A stretch of DNA of 64,000 nt from Zygnema cylindricum (taxonomy: Eukaryota; Streptophyta; Zygnematophyceae; Zygnematales; Zygnemataceae), in contig JBBHKE010003190.1 in NCBI GenBank assembly GCA_037447655.1, positions 613,424 to 677,423 of the forward strand. The letters run 5' to 3'. Below are positions 21,082-32,699 of this stretch, piece by piece. The notes under the pieces were generated by a model, which was not told where the DNA came from, did no database searches, and was given only the letters and a program-made list of their open reading frames with translations. The first letter of the stretch is position 1. Every line of letters begins with the position of its first letter. Position numbers and translations under genes: made by a program.

Positions 21082-22260
21082 TGTGCTTTGTCCACTGGAA
21101 GTCTATAGCATTTATTACCTCAAAACCCACTGTTTCGATACAAGGAAGTTGCAGTTTTACTCCGGGAGGTTCACGCCAAAGAAAAAGAAACTACAAGCGA
21201 ATACACAAATGCCCTACCACGTTGACATATAGAAATAAATAGGAATGGCTGTTTCAGATTTAACAATATAACATTGACCACAAAAATAAAATATAAGATG
21301 GAATATATAAAGATGGCGGAGCAAGCTAAACATACCCCGGCAATTTACTATGACAATGAGAAAAGACGATCTCTCTCCCAATGGTTGTGTAAATAGGTAT
21401 GATACTCCTTCAACCCTCGGTGTCCGCAGCTCGGAACCGACTAGACTCTTCTCAGTTTCAAGCAGCGAAAAATCCAGAATTCACCCAAAGGGAAGATAAT
21501 GCCAATTACTAGCCCGAACTAAGATTCCCACAATGGACGGATCCAAAACAAAGATGGCAATAGAGTTAAAACAAAACAAAGATTCTTCCAAAAGAAGGTT
21601 TGTTGGATTTTGTGAGGGTTTTCACAGGAGACAGTACTGAAAAGATCCCCGCTCCTTTGACCCCAAGTGCCTTATACATCAAAGTTTGTCATCTTGCAAG
21701 TGCGAAAGTCAAAGCTACGCTATTAACCAATGAGCGGCAAGCAAGTGTAAATGAACTGACACAAGACAAATTAATCCGTACTACACTCGGGGCAAAAAGT
21801 TCAGCTCCGGACTGCGGCTAGATCCGCGACTGAAAGTATTTATTCGGTCCACAATAATATGACAAAATCCTGAAAATGACACTAACTTGCCAGACTTTGA
21901 CCTAACGTAATAAATGGAAGAAAAGTCAGCTGAGACTGAACTAAATTTCTACTGACGGCTACCAGCATAATCTAAATGCAAATCCGAAAAGTTACGTGGC
22001 AATCCACAATGTACCCCCCAAAGGGGCTGGTGGCAAATGGTTCCCTGTAACGGAATTGCAATCTTTGAGACGGTATGACTTTGTCATCCGGCCTCCGTTT
22101 GGCGCCAAATAAAGTGCGTTCTGCTCAGTTTAGGAAATAAAAGGATTTCGTCCGGCTTGGTGCACTCACTCCTCCGTACTCTGAAGATCGTACAGAGTAA
22201 AAAGGGCTCGGAAATCCTTGGTGATATAAAGGTATGCTTGAAAAGCACCTCGGCTTGACA
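21082..22260 (-). repeat. A1 split repeat of G2
   Basis: 1179 bp from TGTCAAGCC (22260) to CAAAGCACA (21082). It has TTTATATCACC close to the start, a possible TATA-like motif. Full-length match to A2 (6272-7449). Confidence 0.88.
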
Positions 22261-22264
22261 CTGC

Positions 22265-22950
22265 CCTTGGGGTAAATGACAAAGGCCCTGTAGCTTTCCG
22301 GTTGTGATATTGTGACCCATTTTCTGCCTGTCCTGTCTTTGCATCGAGGTGGAATTGGGGAGTTGGCGGGGGCTGTCTCCTACCCCAACATTCCAAGCTC
22401 TTGACACGAAGGTTCGGGCATGGTGGGCATTTGGGGTTTCCAAATCCCTGCCCAATAAGTTGTCATCGTTGGCACCCGCTCTGCCTTGAAGCTCAAGCTC
22501 CGCGTTCTTTTGTAACAACTCCTGTCTTTTCTTTTGGAGTCGTTGGGCTGATGTAAGAGGAGCTGGCCGGGAAGAAGATCCCAGGCGAAGGGCAGCCAAC
22601 TCTGCAGCCATCGTAGCCAGCTGGTGACTTTGTTGCTGTATGATGATATCCGGCGTAAGCTTTGCCGGAGCAGCCGAAGCTCGCTCAGGTCTCTCCGGCG
22701 TGGGCAAAAGTGGGCGCCCCCACGGGTAAAGAAGTTGGAGGGGGAGAGGGTTAACAGCTGTTTCTCCTTCTCTAGTAAACAAAGCAAATTGCATCATTTC
22801 CTTGGGTACTCCATTTTTCCGGAAACATTGCCTCTCCTTGTGTCCTAGAAATCCACAAGCTTTGCACTTTTCGCCCTCGGTGGTATATTTACTCCGGGTT
22901 TCGTTGGAGATTTGGGCGTCATCAAACTTTATAAGTTTGATTTGCCGCAA
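22265..22950 (-). pseudogene. Gypsy nucleocapsid and gag C part (G1)
   Basis: Open from 22950 to the G2 insertion. It begins with QIKLIKFDDAQISNET, then a CCHC knuckle CKACGFLGHKERQC, a leucine-rich stretch (NPLPLQLLYPWGR), Gln/Ala/Leu coiled segments (IIQQQSHQLATMAAEL, RQELLQKNAELELQG) and WNVGVGDSPRQL. Text continues at 5983 (GLGIKP) across G2. The open frame runs a few residues into G2, an accident of insertion. Confidence 0.8.
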
Positions 22951-23099
22951 CTAAAATTGGGACATCTTAGAGGTTTCGCTCCGTGGAGTTGGCTGGTAAG
23001 TATCCTCGGTTACCGGTGTTTTGTCCTCTCCCTTCCCTCCCTTGAGCCTTCTTGCTGTTTCAAGGTCTTTTCTGCCCGTTCTTTCTCCCATTCTTTCAG

Positions 23100-24122
23100 T
23101 TTTTCAAAGCAAGCTCTGGTTTAAGTTTCCTGGTGCAGTACTTCCACCCATGACCCGGTTGCTGACAATTCATGGAATTATATAGAAATACTCGCTCATC
23201 TGCTCACATAGCCGGCCCTGACACGCTGTCAACCACTTGTTTCCCTTTAAGCTTCCGAAGAGCTTAAAGTTCAGCTTGTTCCTCCATATTCAAAGAGGTT
23301 TCCTCCGCAGATCGTGCCAAATTTGCTCGGGCTTTGCCGGTTACGGCCTTCTCCCTTGCCTCATTGTGGACGAAGTGGCCATATAATTTCATCGCCACCA
23401 GTGAGATTTCCTTTGCGGAGGGATTGATGTCCTGAATCGCCTGTCCGGCAATATAGTTATCTAGAGCAGTTTGTCTTGTCGGTCGAGATGAATTGCGGAC
23501 AGCGATAAAGTATTTAGTTGCCATTGCCGGAAGATCAATCATGGACAGTTTTGTTTTGACAAAGGCTTGAGAGTCGGTTGAAGAGAGTCTGGGGAGTCTC
23601 ATTCTTCAAGCATCGCAATTCCGTGAATTCCTTAATTGGTGACTCTTTCCTCTTTGTGTAGAGGAGTCTCGAGATGTTCAACAGAGTGGTACAAGGGTTG
23701 GGATTAGCAACCATGCGAATTGTTACTAGGACTGCCTCAATGGCTTGCAGCCGGTTAACATAGGCACTTCCTTGTGCTTGCAGTTTCATGTCCTGGGTGA
23801 AGGTAGCGGTTACAGGTAGCGGTTACACGGGTGGCTGCTGTTGCTACTAAGTCAGCCTCCGCTTGCAAGACAGCCACATCAAGAGTCGGATCTGAGATCT
23901 TGATGCTAAGAGCCATCAAAAGAGGTTGACGCTCCTTCTAATCTGCCAACGCCTATCGAGAAAGGTAGTTAACCATCCTTGGGAAGAGGGTTGTCTCGAA
24001 GTCATCCGGAATAGCTCCTCCCCGGTACTTTTGATTTGAGATTGGGTGAAATATTTCCACAACAACTCGAAATCAGAAAAAGGAATTCCCAAGCTATCCC
24101 TGTAAAGATCCGGATATCCCAC
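23100..24122 (-). pseudogene. Gypsy capsid and first zinc knuckle (G1)
   Basis: Frameshifted capsid: DLYRDSLGIPFSDFELLWK (24122), QGSAYVNRLQAI and NPNPCTTLLNI (23789), then MATKYFIAVRN to MEEQAEL (23602-23264). A knuckle of the CQQPGHGWKYC type lies near 23160. A short ACAGGTAGCGGTT duplication near 23815 shifts the frame. Inactive. Confidence 0.8.
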
Positions 24123-24415
24123 ATTTCCTTTTCTTCCTCTGCATAGTTGGTGAAATTGGAAGAGGAAGGCCCGGTGGGGCTGACAAACTGAGCAGGCGAG
24201 ATGACTCTCGTATCCTCTTCCTCGAGATCAGAACCGGTTCCTTCTCTGCTAGAAGGTGCAGCCCCCTAGGTGTGGATCCCCCCCCAAAGAGGAAGTACCA
24301 GCGCCGGAAGAGATGGTTGGAGGTAGGATGTTTCCCACTATTCCTCTATATCCAGAAGAATATTGTGGATCCTTGAGAACAATCGCCACCGATAGAATGT
24401 GGAGACCCAGCTTGT

Positions 24416-26247
24416 TCACACGCTTTTGGGGGATTTCCGGTGGTGGGGACGGCGAAAGAGAGGGAGAAGGAGACGGCTGAGCCTTTGCGGTGAAAGGTGT
24501 CTTTCTCCTGGTTCGCCTCCTAGAGGTCTCGGGAGAAGGAGTTCCGAAGTTGGAGGCAGTGGAGGGTCGGTGAGGAGGAGAATAGGCGGGTACGACGTAT
24601 TTGTGGGGTAATACTGGCGGATCAGGCGACCCACGGATAGCGGCAGCAGGAGAAACGGATGGCGAAAAAGAGGGCTTTGGACAGTTCCGGGGCTCTGTAG
24701 TGGGTTCCTGGGAGTGAGAGGAATAAGGTGGAGGAGCAGAAGATGGGGCTCTAGGGATTTTTTGGGAGAAGTGGGAGGAGGTGTTGGAGTCCTAAAGGGG
24801 ATGTGAATCCTCTCGTCAGGTCGTAACTCCACTAAAGCCTCAAATGCAGTAGACACCTCCACCGAGACAAATGTAGTCTCTCCCGGAGGAGCCGAAGCGT
24901 TTCCGAAAGGTAGATCTGCACCCAAACCCTCCACATTAGGTCATGTGTTTTCCTTCCCTTTCCACTGAAAGAGAGGCTCTTGGCTTGGCTTCGAAGAGGG
25001 AATTTCAAGCTGAGTGCTTTCGAGAGGGGAAGTCCCCGCAGCTGGGGCTTCTTAATGCGGCACTATCTTTGGTGTAGTAGGAATCTTCCCGCTAAGAATC
25101 CCACTGGTCCTACACCGAGATTCCCTTATAAGCGTCAATTCTTGTTCCCATGCCTTTCGCCTTTCTTCCTCTAAGGCCTCCCAATCTACCGTGGCGGGTT
25201 AGGCCCCCGCCGTAGCTTGTCCTTGGGATTTTAAAACCTCCACTAGTTCCTTGGCTTTTTCGACAACCTTAGTGAGATCCGGTATCCCTACCCCCGGAAT
25301 TTCGCGATCATACGGTCAGGTCCGCTACCATCCCTCGGTCAAATCTTCTAGTCCTGTATCGGAACCTCTGGATCAGCTGGTTCGGATCGCTAGAGCCCTC
25401 CAGAAGGGCGGTCACGAGGTGGTGCAGGAACTGGTTTCTCGGTTGATACGGACACGAAGTTGGGGACGTCTCCTCCTTGGGAAGCGATGCGAATCTCCCC
25501 TTGCTCTCACGCTAGTCAAACCTCTTTCCCCTCAATGGATCTTGTGCTTCCCTCTCGATACCCCCTTCTCCTCTACGAGACCGCGAAGAGGTACGCCGCC
25601 GGGAGGGTCTGCTGGCTGCGGTGTCCTGAGAGGAAGATAGAGGAGGGCGAGAATACGTAGCTCTCTAAGACCGGTCATGCACCGACTATGAACAGCTGCT
25701 CTCTGAAGAACTGCTCGAATTCTCCACCACCCCTCCCACGGGTCTAACCACTCTGACTCGATCTATGCGAGCCACTCATTGTACCAACTCCTTCTTCACC
25801 TTGAGCTCATGGAGGTTGTGAAGGGCAAGGAGTTCCTTACGACCAGGGCGACTTGGATCCTTCAAAACCGCAGGGTCAATCTGGATCTCGGCCCGGGGGA
25901 TTCTAGATCTGGTGTGAAGCGCGACCTCTGGAAGAGGACCCACATGGGGCTCTCATTTGTGCCTGACGCTTTAGCCGGGCCTTGGGAGACACTCGGTTCC
26001 TTTTTTGGGCCTGAGCCCGGGCTTCTTTCCGTTCCTCAGCATAGACCCTAGCGGCCTCCGCCAAGGAAGGCTAATGTTCGGGAGGATGAGGAGGAGAAGA
26101 AGCACCAGCCGTTTCTTTGGCCGGAGAATTAAAGACAATCTCCATGGGTTCAGATTCCTCAGACCTTTGAGACTGTCTCTCCGGTACCGCCCTCTCTTGT
26201 CAACCCTGCTGTCCAGATCCATTATCCGGAGTCTCTCCTCCCACCAT
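24416..26247 (-). pseudogene. Gypsy gag N-terminal part (G1)
   Basis: Homologous to 19499-20958, with start ATG at 26247 (MVGGETPDNG). The coding text is broken by stops and frame changes. Recognisable parts are EPHVGPLPEVALHTRSR, RPGRKELLALH, LGADLPFGNAS and the Pro/Ser-rich stretch at 24700-24450. Confidence 0.78.
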
Positions 26248-26370
26248 GATGACAAAGGGAAAAAGAGAAATAATGTGGAATATCACTAAAACTCACTTCC
26301 AAAAAGAGAGCTTCCAAAGTTAAAGCTCCTATCCCCTCTAATCTGAGAAGACAAGGGTGCTTTTCAGTAG

Positions 26371-27417
26371 TGTGCTTTGTCTACGGGAAGTCTATTGCAT
26401 TTGTTCCCTCAAAACCCACTGTCCTGATCCAGGAGGTTTCAACTTACTCAGGAAAAGGAACTCCAAAGAAAAGAGAACTCCAGATGAAGACACAAATGCA
26501 CTACCACGTAGATATATATATAAATAAATAGGATTGGCTTTCCAGATTTAACAATATCACCTTGCCCCAGAAAAAGAGAATAAAAGATAGAAAATGTGAA
26601 ATGTAGCAAAGCGAGCTCAACTTTCCCAAGAAATCAACGATGAAAATTAGAAAAAGACGACCCCTCTCCCGATAACATCGTCAAAAAGGTATGGTACTCC
26701 TGCAATCGTTGGTGTCCGCAGCTCAAAACTGACCAGAACTTTCTCGTTTCCAAACAGCAAAAAGTCCAAAATCACCTTAAAAGGAAGATAGTGCCAACAA
26801 CCCGCCCGGATTGTGATTTCCACAAAAGACAGATCCAAAACCAAGATGGCAATCTTGTCGATACATCAACAAAAAGATTCTCCAAAAGAAGGGTTGTTGG
26901 AATTTCTGAGGGTTTTCACAAAAGACAGTACTGAAAAGCAACCTGTCTCCCTCAATCCCAAGTGCCTTATACATCAAAGTTTGTCAAATTGAAAGTCCAA
27001 AAGTCAAAGCTACGCTAATAATCTATGAGCGGCAAGCAAGTGTATTTGAGCTGACACAAGACAAAATAATCAGTACTACACTCGGGGCAAAAAGTTCTGC
27101 TCCGGACTGCAGCTAGATCCGCGGCCGGAAGTAATTATTTGTTCCACTGTTATAAGACAAAGTCTTGAAAACGACACTAACTTGCCAAACTTAGACCTAA
27201 GGTAATTAATTGAACACAAGTCGGCCGAGCCTGAACTAAATTCCTATTGACGGCTAACAGCATAATCTAAAAGAACATCGGAAAAGTTACGTGGCAATCC
27301 ACAATGTATCCCCCACAGGGGCTGGTGGCAAATGTTTCCATGTAACCTGATTGTAATCTTTGAGACGGTATAACTTGGTCGTTCGGCCTCCGTTAGGCGC
27401 GAAACAAAATGCGTTTC
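26371..27417 (-). repeat. A repeat of G1, truncated
   Basis: Ends CAAAGCACA like the other A repeats. It lacks about the first 160 bp and meets copia2 sequence at about 27417. Inside, it matches 6272-7449 at lower similarity, suggesting a different age. Confidence 0.8.
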
Positions 27418-28369
27418 CTCCACAAACCCCTCCGCTTGCTTCATGAAATTATTTTCCTCTTATTCTCCATAGACGAAGGCTATTTTGATATCCATCTGTT
27501 GTATCTCTATATTTTCTGCTGCCGCCAAACTGAGCAGAATTTTGACCAAAGGAAATTTGACCAACCCTCTTTCTGAGTATATCCTTCTGCCACTAATCTG
27601 GCCTTATACCTCTGAAGTATTGAGTTTCAGTTTGAAGACCCACTTACATCCGATTGGTTTTTTGTCTGGTGGGCAATCCACTAGCCCCCATGTGTTTGAA
27701 TTGTTAATCGCTTCTGGGTATGTTTGCGGCTCGTTAGGGTGAGACAACTCTTTTTGAGCTCTCTTTCTTGAATCCTGTTGCTACTCCTTCTACCTCCCTC
27801 AAAATCTGTAGCCGGTATAGAGGGCATCCTTGAATTTCTTATTTCCTTCCCTTTTTCTCCCCTATCGGTGGGAGCTATATGTTTTTCTCTTTCATCTCCT
27901 ATTTCTGTTTCTGTCATAAAAACATCTTCAGAAATCTGTATTTTTTCTTTTGAAGTCTCAAGTGAATCTGGTTTTCCTTGTTGAACTGTCTCCAGAGAGG
28001 AGTAGTTTCTGTATCATTTTCTAGATCACCTATAATTCCGATTTTTTTCACTTTGGTATATTTGAAGGGATCTACAGATTTTACCTCATCCATCACTAGA
28101 AGGTGCTTTACCATAATGATGTCTTTTTTCTCAACATTATATACTTTATACTCCTTTACATCATCGTTATATCCTATTAGATATACGGGCTTCCCTCTTG
28201 TATCTAGTTTTTTGTTTGCATTGTCATTATTTAGACTATACACTTGACTACCAAATACCTTTAAATGAGATCTGGTTTTTTACCCGTTTATCTCTCATAT
28301 GGTGTCTGGTTTTTGACAGTTGGTGTCAAAACTCTCTTTTTGAGATACTTTCCACAATTAATAGCTTCA
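27418..28369 (-). pseudogene. Copia2 integrase end to RT start (part split off by gypsy B)
   Basis: Continuation of the decayed copia2 whose gag-integrase lies at 46079-48401. Recognisable: INCGKYLKKRVLTP, YSLNNDNANKKLDTRGKPVY, IIMVKHLLVMDEVKSVDPFK (integrase C-terminal region), ATDFEGGRRSSNR (linker), then the RT start MKQAEGFVEE. All match copia1 in order. It stops at 27418 against the truncated G1 A repeat, so a deletion or rearrangement lies there. Confidence 0.82.
28366..28369. repeat. Target duplication of gypsy B (left), TTCA
   Basis: TTCA here and at 46075-46078 flank gypsy B. Removing B and one TTCA restores copia2 integrase text, apart from a 2-base frame offset. Confidence 0.85.
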
Positions 28370-29606
28370 TGTCAAGCTATGTGCTTTTCAGGCATGCCTT
28401 TATATCACCAAAAATTTCCGGGGCCCTTATTCACTGTACGGTCCTCAGAGTACAGATGAGTGAGTGCACCAAGCCGGACGAGATCCTTGTATTTTTTAAA
28501 CTGAGCGGAACGCACTTTATTTGGCGCCAAACGGAGGCCGGATGACAAAGTTCTACCGTCTCAAAAATTGCAATTCCGTTACAGGGAGCCATTTTCCACC
28601 AGCCCCCGTGGGGGGTACATTGTGGATGGTCACGTAACTTTTCGGATTTGCATTTAGATTATACTGGTAGCCGTCAGTAGAAATTTAGTTCAGTCTCAGC
28701 TGACTTTTTGTCCATTTATTACGTTAGGTCAAAGTCTGGCAAGTTAGTGTCATTTTCACGATTTAGTCTTATAATTGTGGACCAAATAAATACTTCCGGC
28801 CGCGGATCTAGCCGTAGTCCGGAGTATAACTTTTTGCCCCGAGTGTAGTACAAATTAATTTGTCTTGTGTCAGTTCAATTACACTTACTTGCCGCTCAAT
28901 GGTTAATAGCGTAGCTTTGACTTTTGGACTCGCAATTTGACAAACTTTGATGTATAAGGCACTTGGGGTCGAAGGAGACAGGTTGCTTTTTCAGTATTGT
29001 CTCCTGTGAAAACCCTCAGAAATTCCAACAAACCTTCTTTTGGAGAATCTTTGTGTTGTTTCGACTCTATTGCCATCTTGGTTTTGGATCTGTCTTTTGG
29101 GGAAATCACAGTCCGGTCGAGTAGTTGGCATTATCTTCCTTTTTGGGTGATTTTGGACTTTTTGCTGTTTAGAATCGAGAAGAGTCTGGTCAGTTCCGAG
29201 CTGCGAACACCGAAGGTTGGTAGAGTACCATACCTTTTGACAAAACTCTCGGGAGACGGGTCGCCTTTTTCTCATTTTCATCGTTGATTGTTGGGGTATG
29301 TTGAACTCGTTTCGCTACATTTCACATTTTATATCTTTTATTCTCTTTTCTGGGGCAAGGTGATATTGTCAAAAGTCTAATAATGACATGAACCAAAACA
29401 CAAAATAAAACCAAAAAACAAACTAAACAACCGCGCGTCAATTGCGCAACGACCGATTACAAATTTGATTCTAACAAGAAATTATTATGGCTAACCGTTT
29501 GTATCACTGTTAGTTTGAGAGTAACAAAATCACAGTTTTACTAAAACATTGAAACTAGTGGGTTTTGAGGGAACAAATGCGTTAGACTTCCCATCGACAA
29601 AGCACA
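28370..29606 (+). repeat. A repeat of gypsy B
   Basis: 1237 bp, TGTCAAGC to CAAAGCACA. It matches A1 of G2 except for about 29371-29560, where an A-rich, unrelated segment (AAACCAAAAAACAAACTAAAC) replaces the usual text. Confidence 0.85.
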
Positions 29607-29729
29607 GTACTAAAAAAACCACCTGTCTTCTCGGATTAAAGGGGATAGGAGCTTTCACTCTGGAAGCCCTCTTTTTGGAAGAGAGCTTTAGTTCTATTCA
29701 CCACTCTTTCCCCCTACACCTCTGTCATC

Positions 29730-31018
29730 ATGGGGGGAGGCAAGACTCTCGATAACGGATCCGGAGAGCAAGGTCGACCGGAGAGGCCCATGCATGAAGG
29801 GGAATCTTTGAGGTCCGAGGAGTCGGAGCCCATGGAGACTGTTTTTAGATCGCCAGCCAAGGAACCGTCTGGTGGTTCTCCTTCTCCTCCACCTCCCGGT
29901 CTGACTCCCAAACATTACCCTTCTTTGGCAGAAGCCGCTAAGGTCCATGCTGAGGAGAGGAATAGGGAGTTTCCCAGGGCTAGGCCAAAGAGGCAAGCGC
30001 AGAGGGAGCCCCATGTGGGCCCCCTTCCCGAGGTCGGGCTACATACCCGATCCAAGATTCCGAGGGCCGAGATCCAGATTGACCCCGCTGTTTTGACGGT
30101 CACCCGTTGACCAGGGCGTAAGGAACTCCTTGCCCTTCACGACCTCCATGAGCTCAAGGTGAAGAAGGAGTTGGTACAGAGAGTGGCGCGGAAAGATCGA
30201 GTCAGAGTGGTTAGACCCGTCGGAGGGGTGGTGGAGATTTTGAGCAGTTCTTCGGAGAGCAGCTATTCACAGTCGGTGCCAGACTGGTCCCAGAGGGCTC
30301 CCTATTCTCGCCCTCCCCCATCTTCCTTTCGAACACCGAAGCTTGCCGACCCACCCGAGAAGGTTTCTCTTCTCGGCCTTGTAGAGGAGAAGGGGGTATC
30401 AAGAGGGACGCACCAGATCCAGTGAGGGGAAAGAGGTTTGACCACCGTGAGAGCAAGGGAAGATTTGCACCTTTCCTCATGGAGGAGAAATTCCCGACTC
30501 CCATTTCACCCTCCACCGAGAGACCTGCTCCCAACACAACTCGTGTCTGCCATGCCGAAGGGCTCTGGAGATCCAGGCCTACCGATCCCCTGGTTTTGGG
30601 TACGGAACCAGCAGATTTGTCCGAGGGATGGTGGCGGACCAGACCTAATGATCCCGAATTTCCGGGCACCGAGATAGCGGATATTACCAAAGTAGTGGAA
30701 AAAGCCAAGGAACTAGTGGAGGTTCTGAAATCCCAGGGACAGGCTACGGCGGGGGCCGGACCCGTCACGGTAGATTGGGAGGCCTTAGAGGAAGAGAGGC
30801 GAAAGGTATAGGAACAGGAATTGATGCTCATTAGGGAAGCTCGGCGTAGGAGAAGTGGGATTCTTAGCCGGAAGATTCCTCCTACCTCACAGATAGGGCC
30901 GCATTCAGAAGCTCCAACAGTGGGGACTTTTCCTCTCGCCAAATCCCAGCCTGAAGGCCTTTTGCGGAGCCAAGCCAAGAGCTTCCCCTTCCGCGGAGAG
31001 GGGAGGAAATCATAGGAC
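29730..31018 (+). pseudogene. Gypsy gag N-terminal part (B)
   Basis: Starts at ATG 29730 (MGGGKTLDNGSGEQGRPERP), conserved in G2. A TGA after VLTVTR, a stop near 30422 and several frame changes break it. The coiled-coil block DITKVVEKAKELVEVLKSQG is readable at about 30676-30735. Unknown function; probably the N part of the gag polyprotein. Confidence 0.78.
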
Positions 31019-31023
31019 CTAAT

Positions 31024-32689
31024 GTGGAGGGTTTGGGTGCAGATCTACCTTCTGGAAACACTTCTGCTCATCGGGAAGAGACCACCTTTGTCACGGTAGA
31101 GGTGTCTACTGCTGTGGAGGCTTTAGAGGAGTTACGGCCTGACGAAAGGATTCACATCCCTTTGAGGGCTCCGACACCCCCTCTCTCTTCTCCTATAAAA
31201 TCCCCGGAACCCCCATCTTCTGCTCCCCCACCTTATTCCTCTCACTCCCCGGAACACGCCACTAGTCCTCGGGACTGTCCAGATCCCTCTCCTTCGCCAT
31301 CCGTTTCTCCCGCTGCAGCTGTCCGTGGGTCGCCTGGTCCGTCTGTGTTGCTCTACAAATACAACGTTCCTGCCTATTCACCTCCTCATCGACGCTCTCC
31401 TTCCTCCAGCTCCAGAACTTCCCCTCCTGAGACCTCTAGGAGGCGAACCAGGAGACATACACCTTTACCCGCAAGGGCATCGCTCTCTCATTCTAAATCC
31501 CCTTCTCCGTCTCCGCCACCAGCCATTCCTCAAAGGCCCGGGAAGAAGCCGCGCCTCCACATCCCATCGGTGGCAACTGTCCTCCAGGATCCACAATATT
31601 TTGCTGGATATAGAGGAGTAGTGGGAGACATCCTACCTCCAACCATCTTCTCCGGCTCTGGTACTTCCTCATTGGGAGGGGGATCCACACCACAGGGGGC
31701 CGCACCTTCTAGCAGGGAAGGACCCGGTTATGATCCCGAGGAAGAGGATACGAAAGTCATCTCACCCGCACAGTTTGTCAGTCCCACCCGGCCTTCCTCT
31801 TCTTATTTCACCAACTCTGCAGAGGAGGAAAAGGAAATGGGGGATATTCGGATCTTTACCGGAGATAGCTTGGGGAATGCATTCTCAGATTTCGAGTTGC
31901 TCTGGAAATCTTTCACCCAATTTGAGATAAACAAGTACCGGGGGGGGAGCCATTCCGGATGACTTCGAAACCACCCTCTTCCCTATGATGGTAAACTACT
32001 TGTCGAGAGGGGCGTTGGTAGATTACAAGGAGCGTCAACTTCTTTTGATGGCTCCTAGCATTAATATCTCTTATCCAACCTTTGATGCCGCCGTTTTCCA
32101 AGCAGAGGCTGACTTGGCCGCGGCTCCGGCGACCCCTGTGACTTCTACCTTTACACAGGGCATGAAATTACAGGCGCAAAGAAGTGCTTATGTTAACCAG
32201 CTGCAGGCGATCCAGGAAGCCCAAGCAGCAACTCGCATGGTGGCCAACCCAAACCCTTGTACCACCTTGCTGAATATTTGGAGACTCCTCTACACAGAGA
32301 GAAACGAGTCCGCGATCAACGAATTCACGGAATTTCGATGTTTGAAAAACGAGACTCCCCTGACTCTTTTTAACCGACTCTTCAGTCTTTGTCAAAAGAC
32401 AAAGCTGTCCACGATTGATCTTCCGGCCATGGCCACAAATTATTTCATCGTCGTCTATAATTTCTTCGGGCCGACAGGGCAGACTGCAGTGGATAATTGG
32501 ATTGCCGGACAGGCAATTCAGGACATTTATCCCTCCGCCAACGACATTTCTTTGGTGGCCATGAAGTTGTATGACCACTTCGTCCATAGTGAGGCAAGGG
32601 AGAAGGCCGTGACTGGCAAGGCCCAAGCAAATTTGGCACGATCCGCCGGGGAGACCTCTTTGAATGAGGAGGAACAGGCTGAACTATAA
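31024..32689 (+). pseudogene. Gypsy gag, Pro/Ser-rich part and capsid (B)
   Basis: The open first part (31024-31962) has the LGADLPSGN start, RS-like basic stretches (RRSPSSSSRTSPPETSRRR) and the capsid start DIRIFTGDSLGNAFSDFELL. A run of G near 31938 shifts the frame. The capsid continues (31985-32689) with YKERQLLLMAPS, NPNPCTTLLNIWRLL, AMATNYFIVVYNFF and ends EEEQAEL-stop. One base of slippage separates the two halves. Confidence 0.82.
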
Positions 32690-32699
32690 GCTCTTCGAA

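Larger units (their letters stand above)
5984..22260 (-). mobile_element. Ty3/gypsy element G2 (DNMT-bearing) with split terminal repeats
   Basis: Minus-strand element inserted in G1. In element order: A1 (22260-21082), gag, gap filled by other elements, DNMT C part, RT, RNase H, integrase, PHD, polypurine tract, B1 (7740-7452), two bases, A2 (7449-6272), B2 (6271-5984). The outer ends are TGTCAAGC and GCTCGACA (inverted, 7 of 8) with flanking CTGC. It carries a solo copia LTR, a second copia LTR, a copia LTR scrap in the integrase, a copia fragment and a MITE. Protease and the N part of the DNMT are missing. Confidence 0.88.
33..27417 (-). mobile_element. Ty3/gypsy element G1 (DNMT-bearing), split by G2
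   Basis: Decayed retrotransposon reading right to left. It occupies 22261-27417 (A repeat, gag) and 33-5983 (protease, DNMT, RT, RNase H, integrase, PHD, B repeat). The two parts join exactly across G2: the gag-pol text stops at 22261 and resumes at 5983, with CTGC on both sides. The left end is GCTCGACA in element sense. The right end has lost about 160 bp of the A repeat and abuts copia2. It has many stops and frameshifts, so it is surely inactive. Membership in one family with G2 and copy B follows from collinear protein similarity in every module present. Confidence 0.9.

Noticed and set aside
5984-22260. Tyrosine recombinase expected for a split-repeat element
   Set aside because: No such frame was seen. 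The only recombination enzyme in the family is the DDE integrase with an HHCC domain.
22084-22260. Continuous gag frame running past 22260 as a fusion protein
   Set aside because: The last residues are translated from the G2 A repeat. The duplication shows it is an insertion accident.
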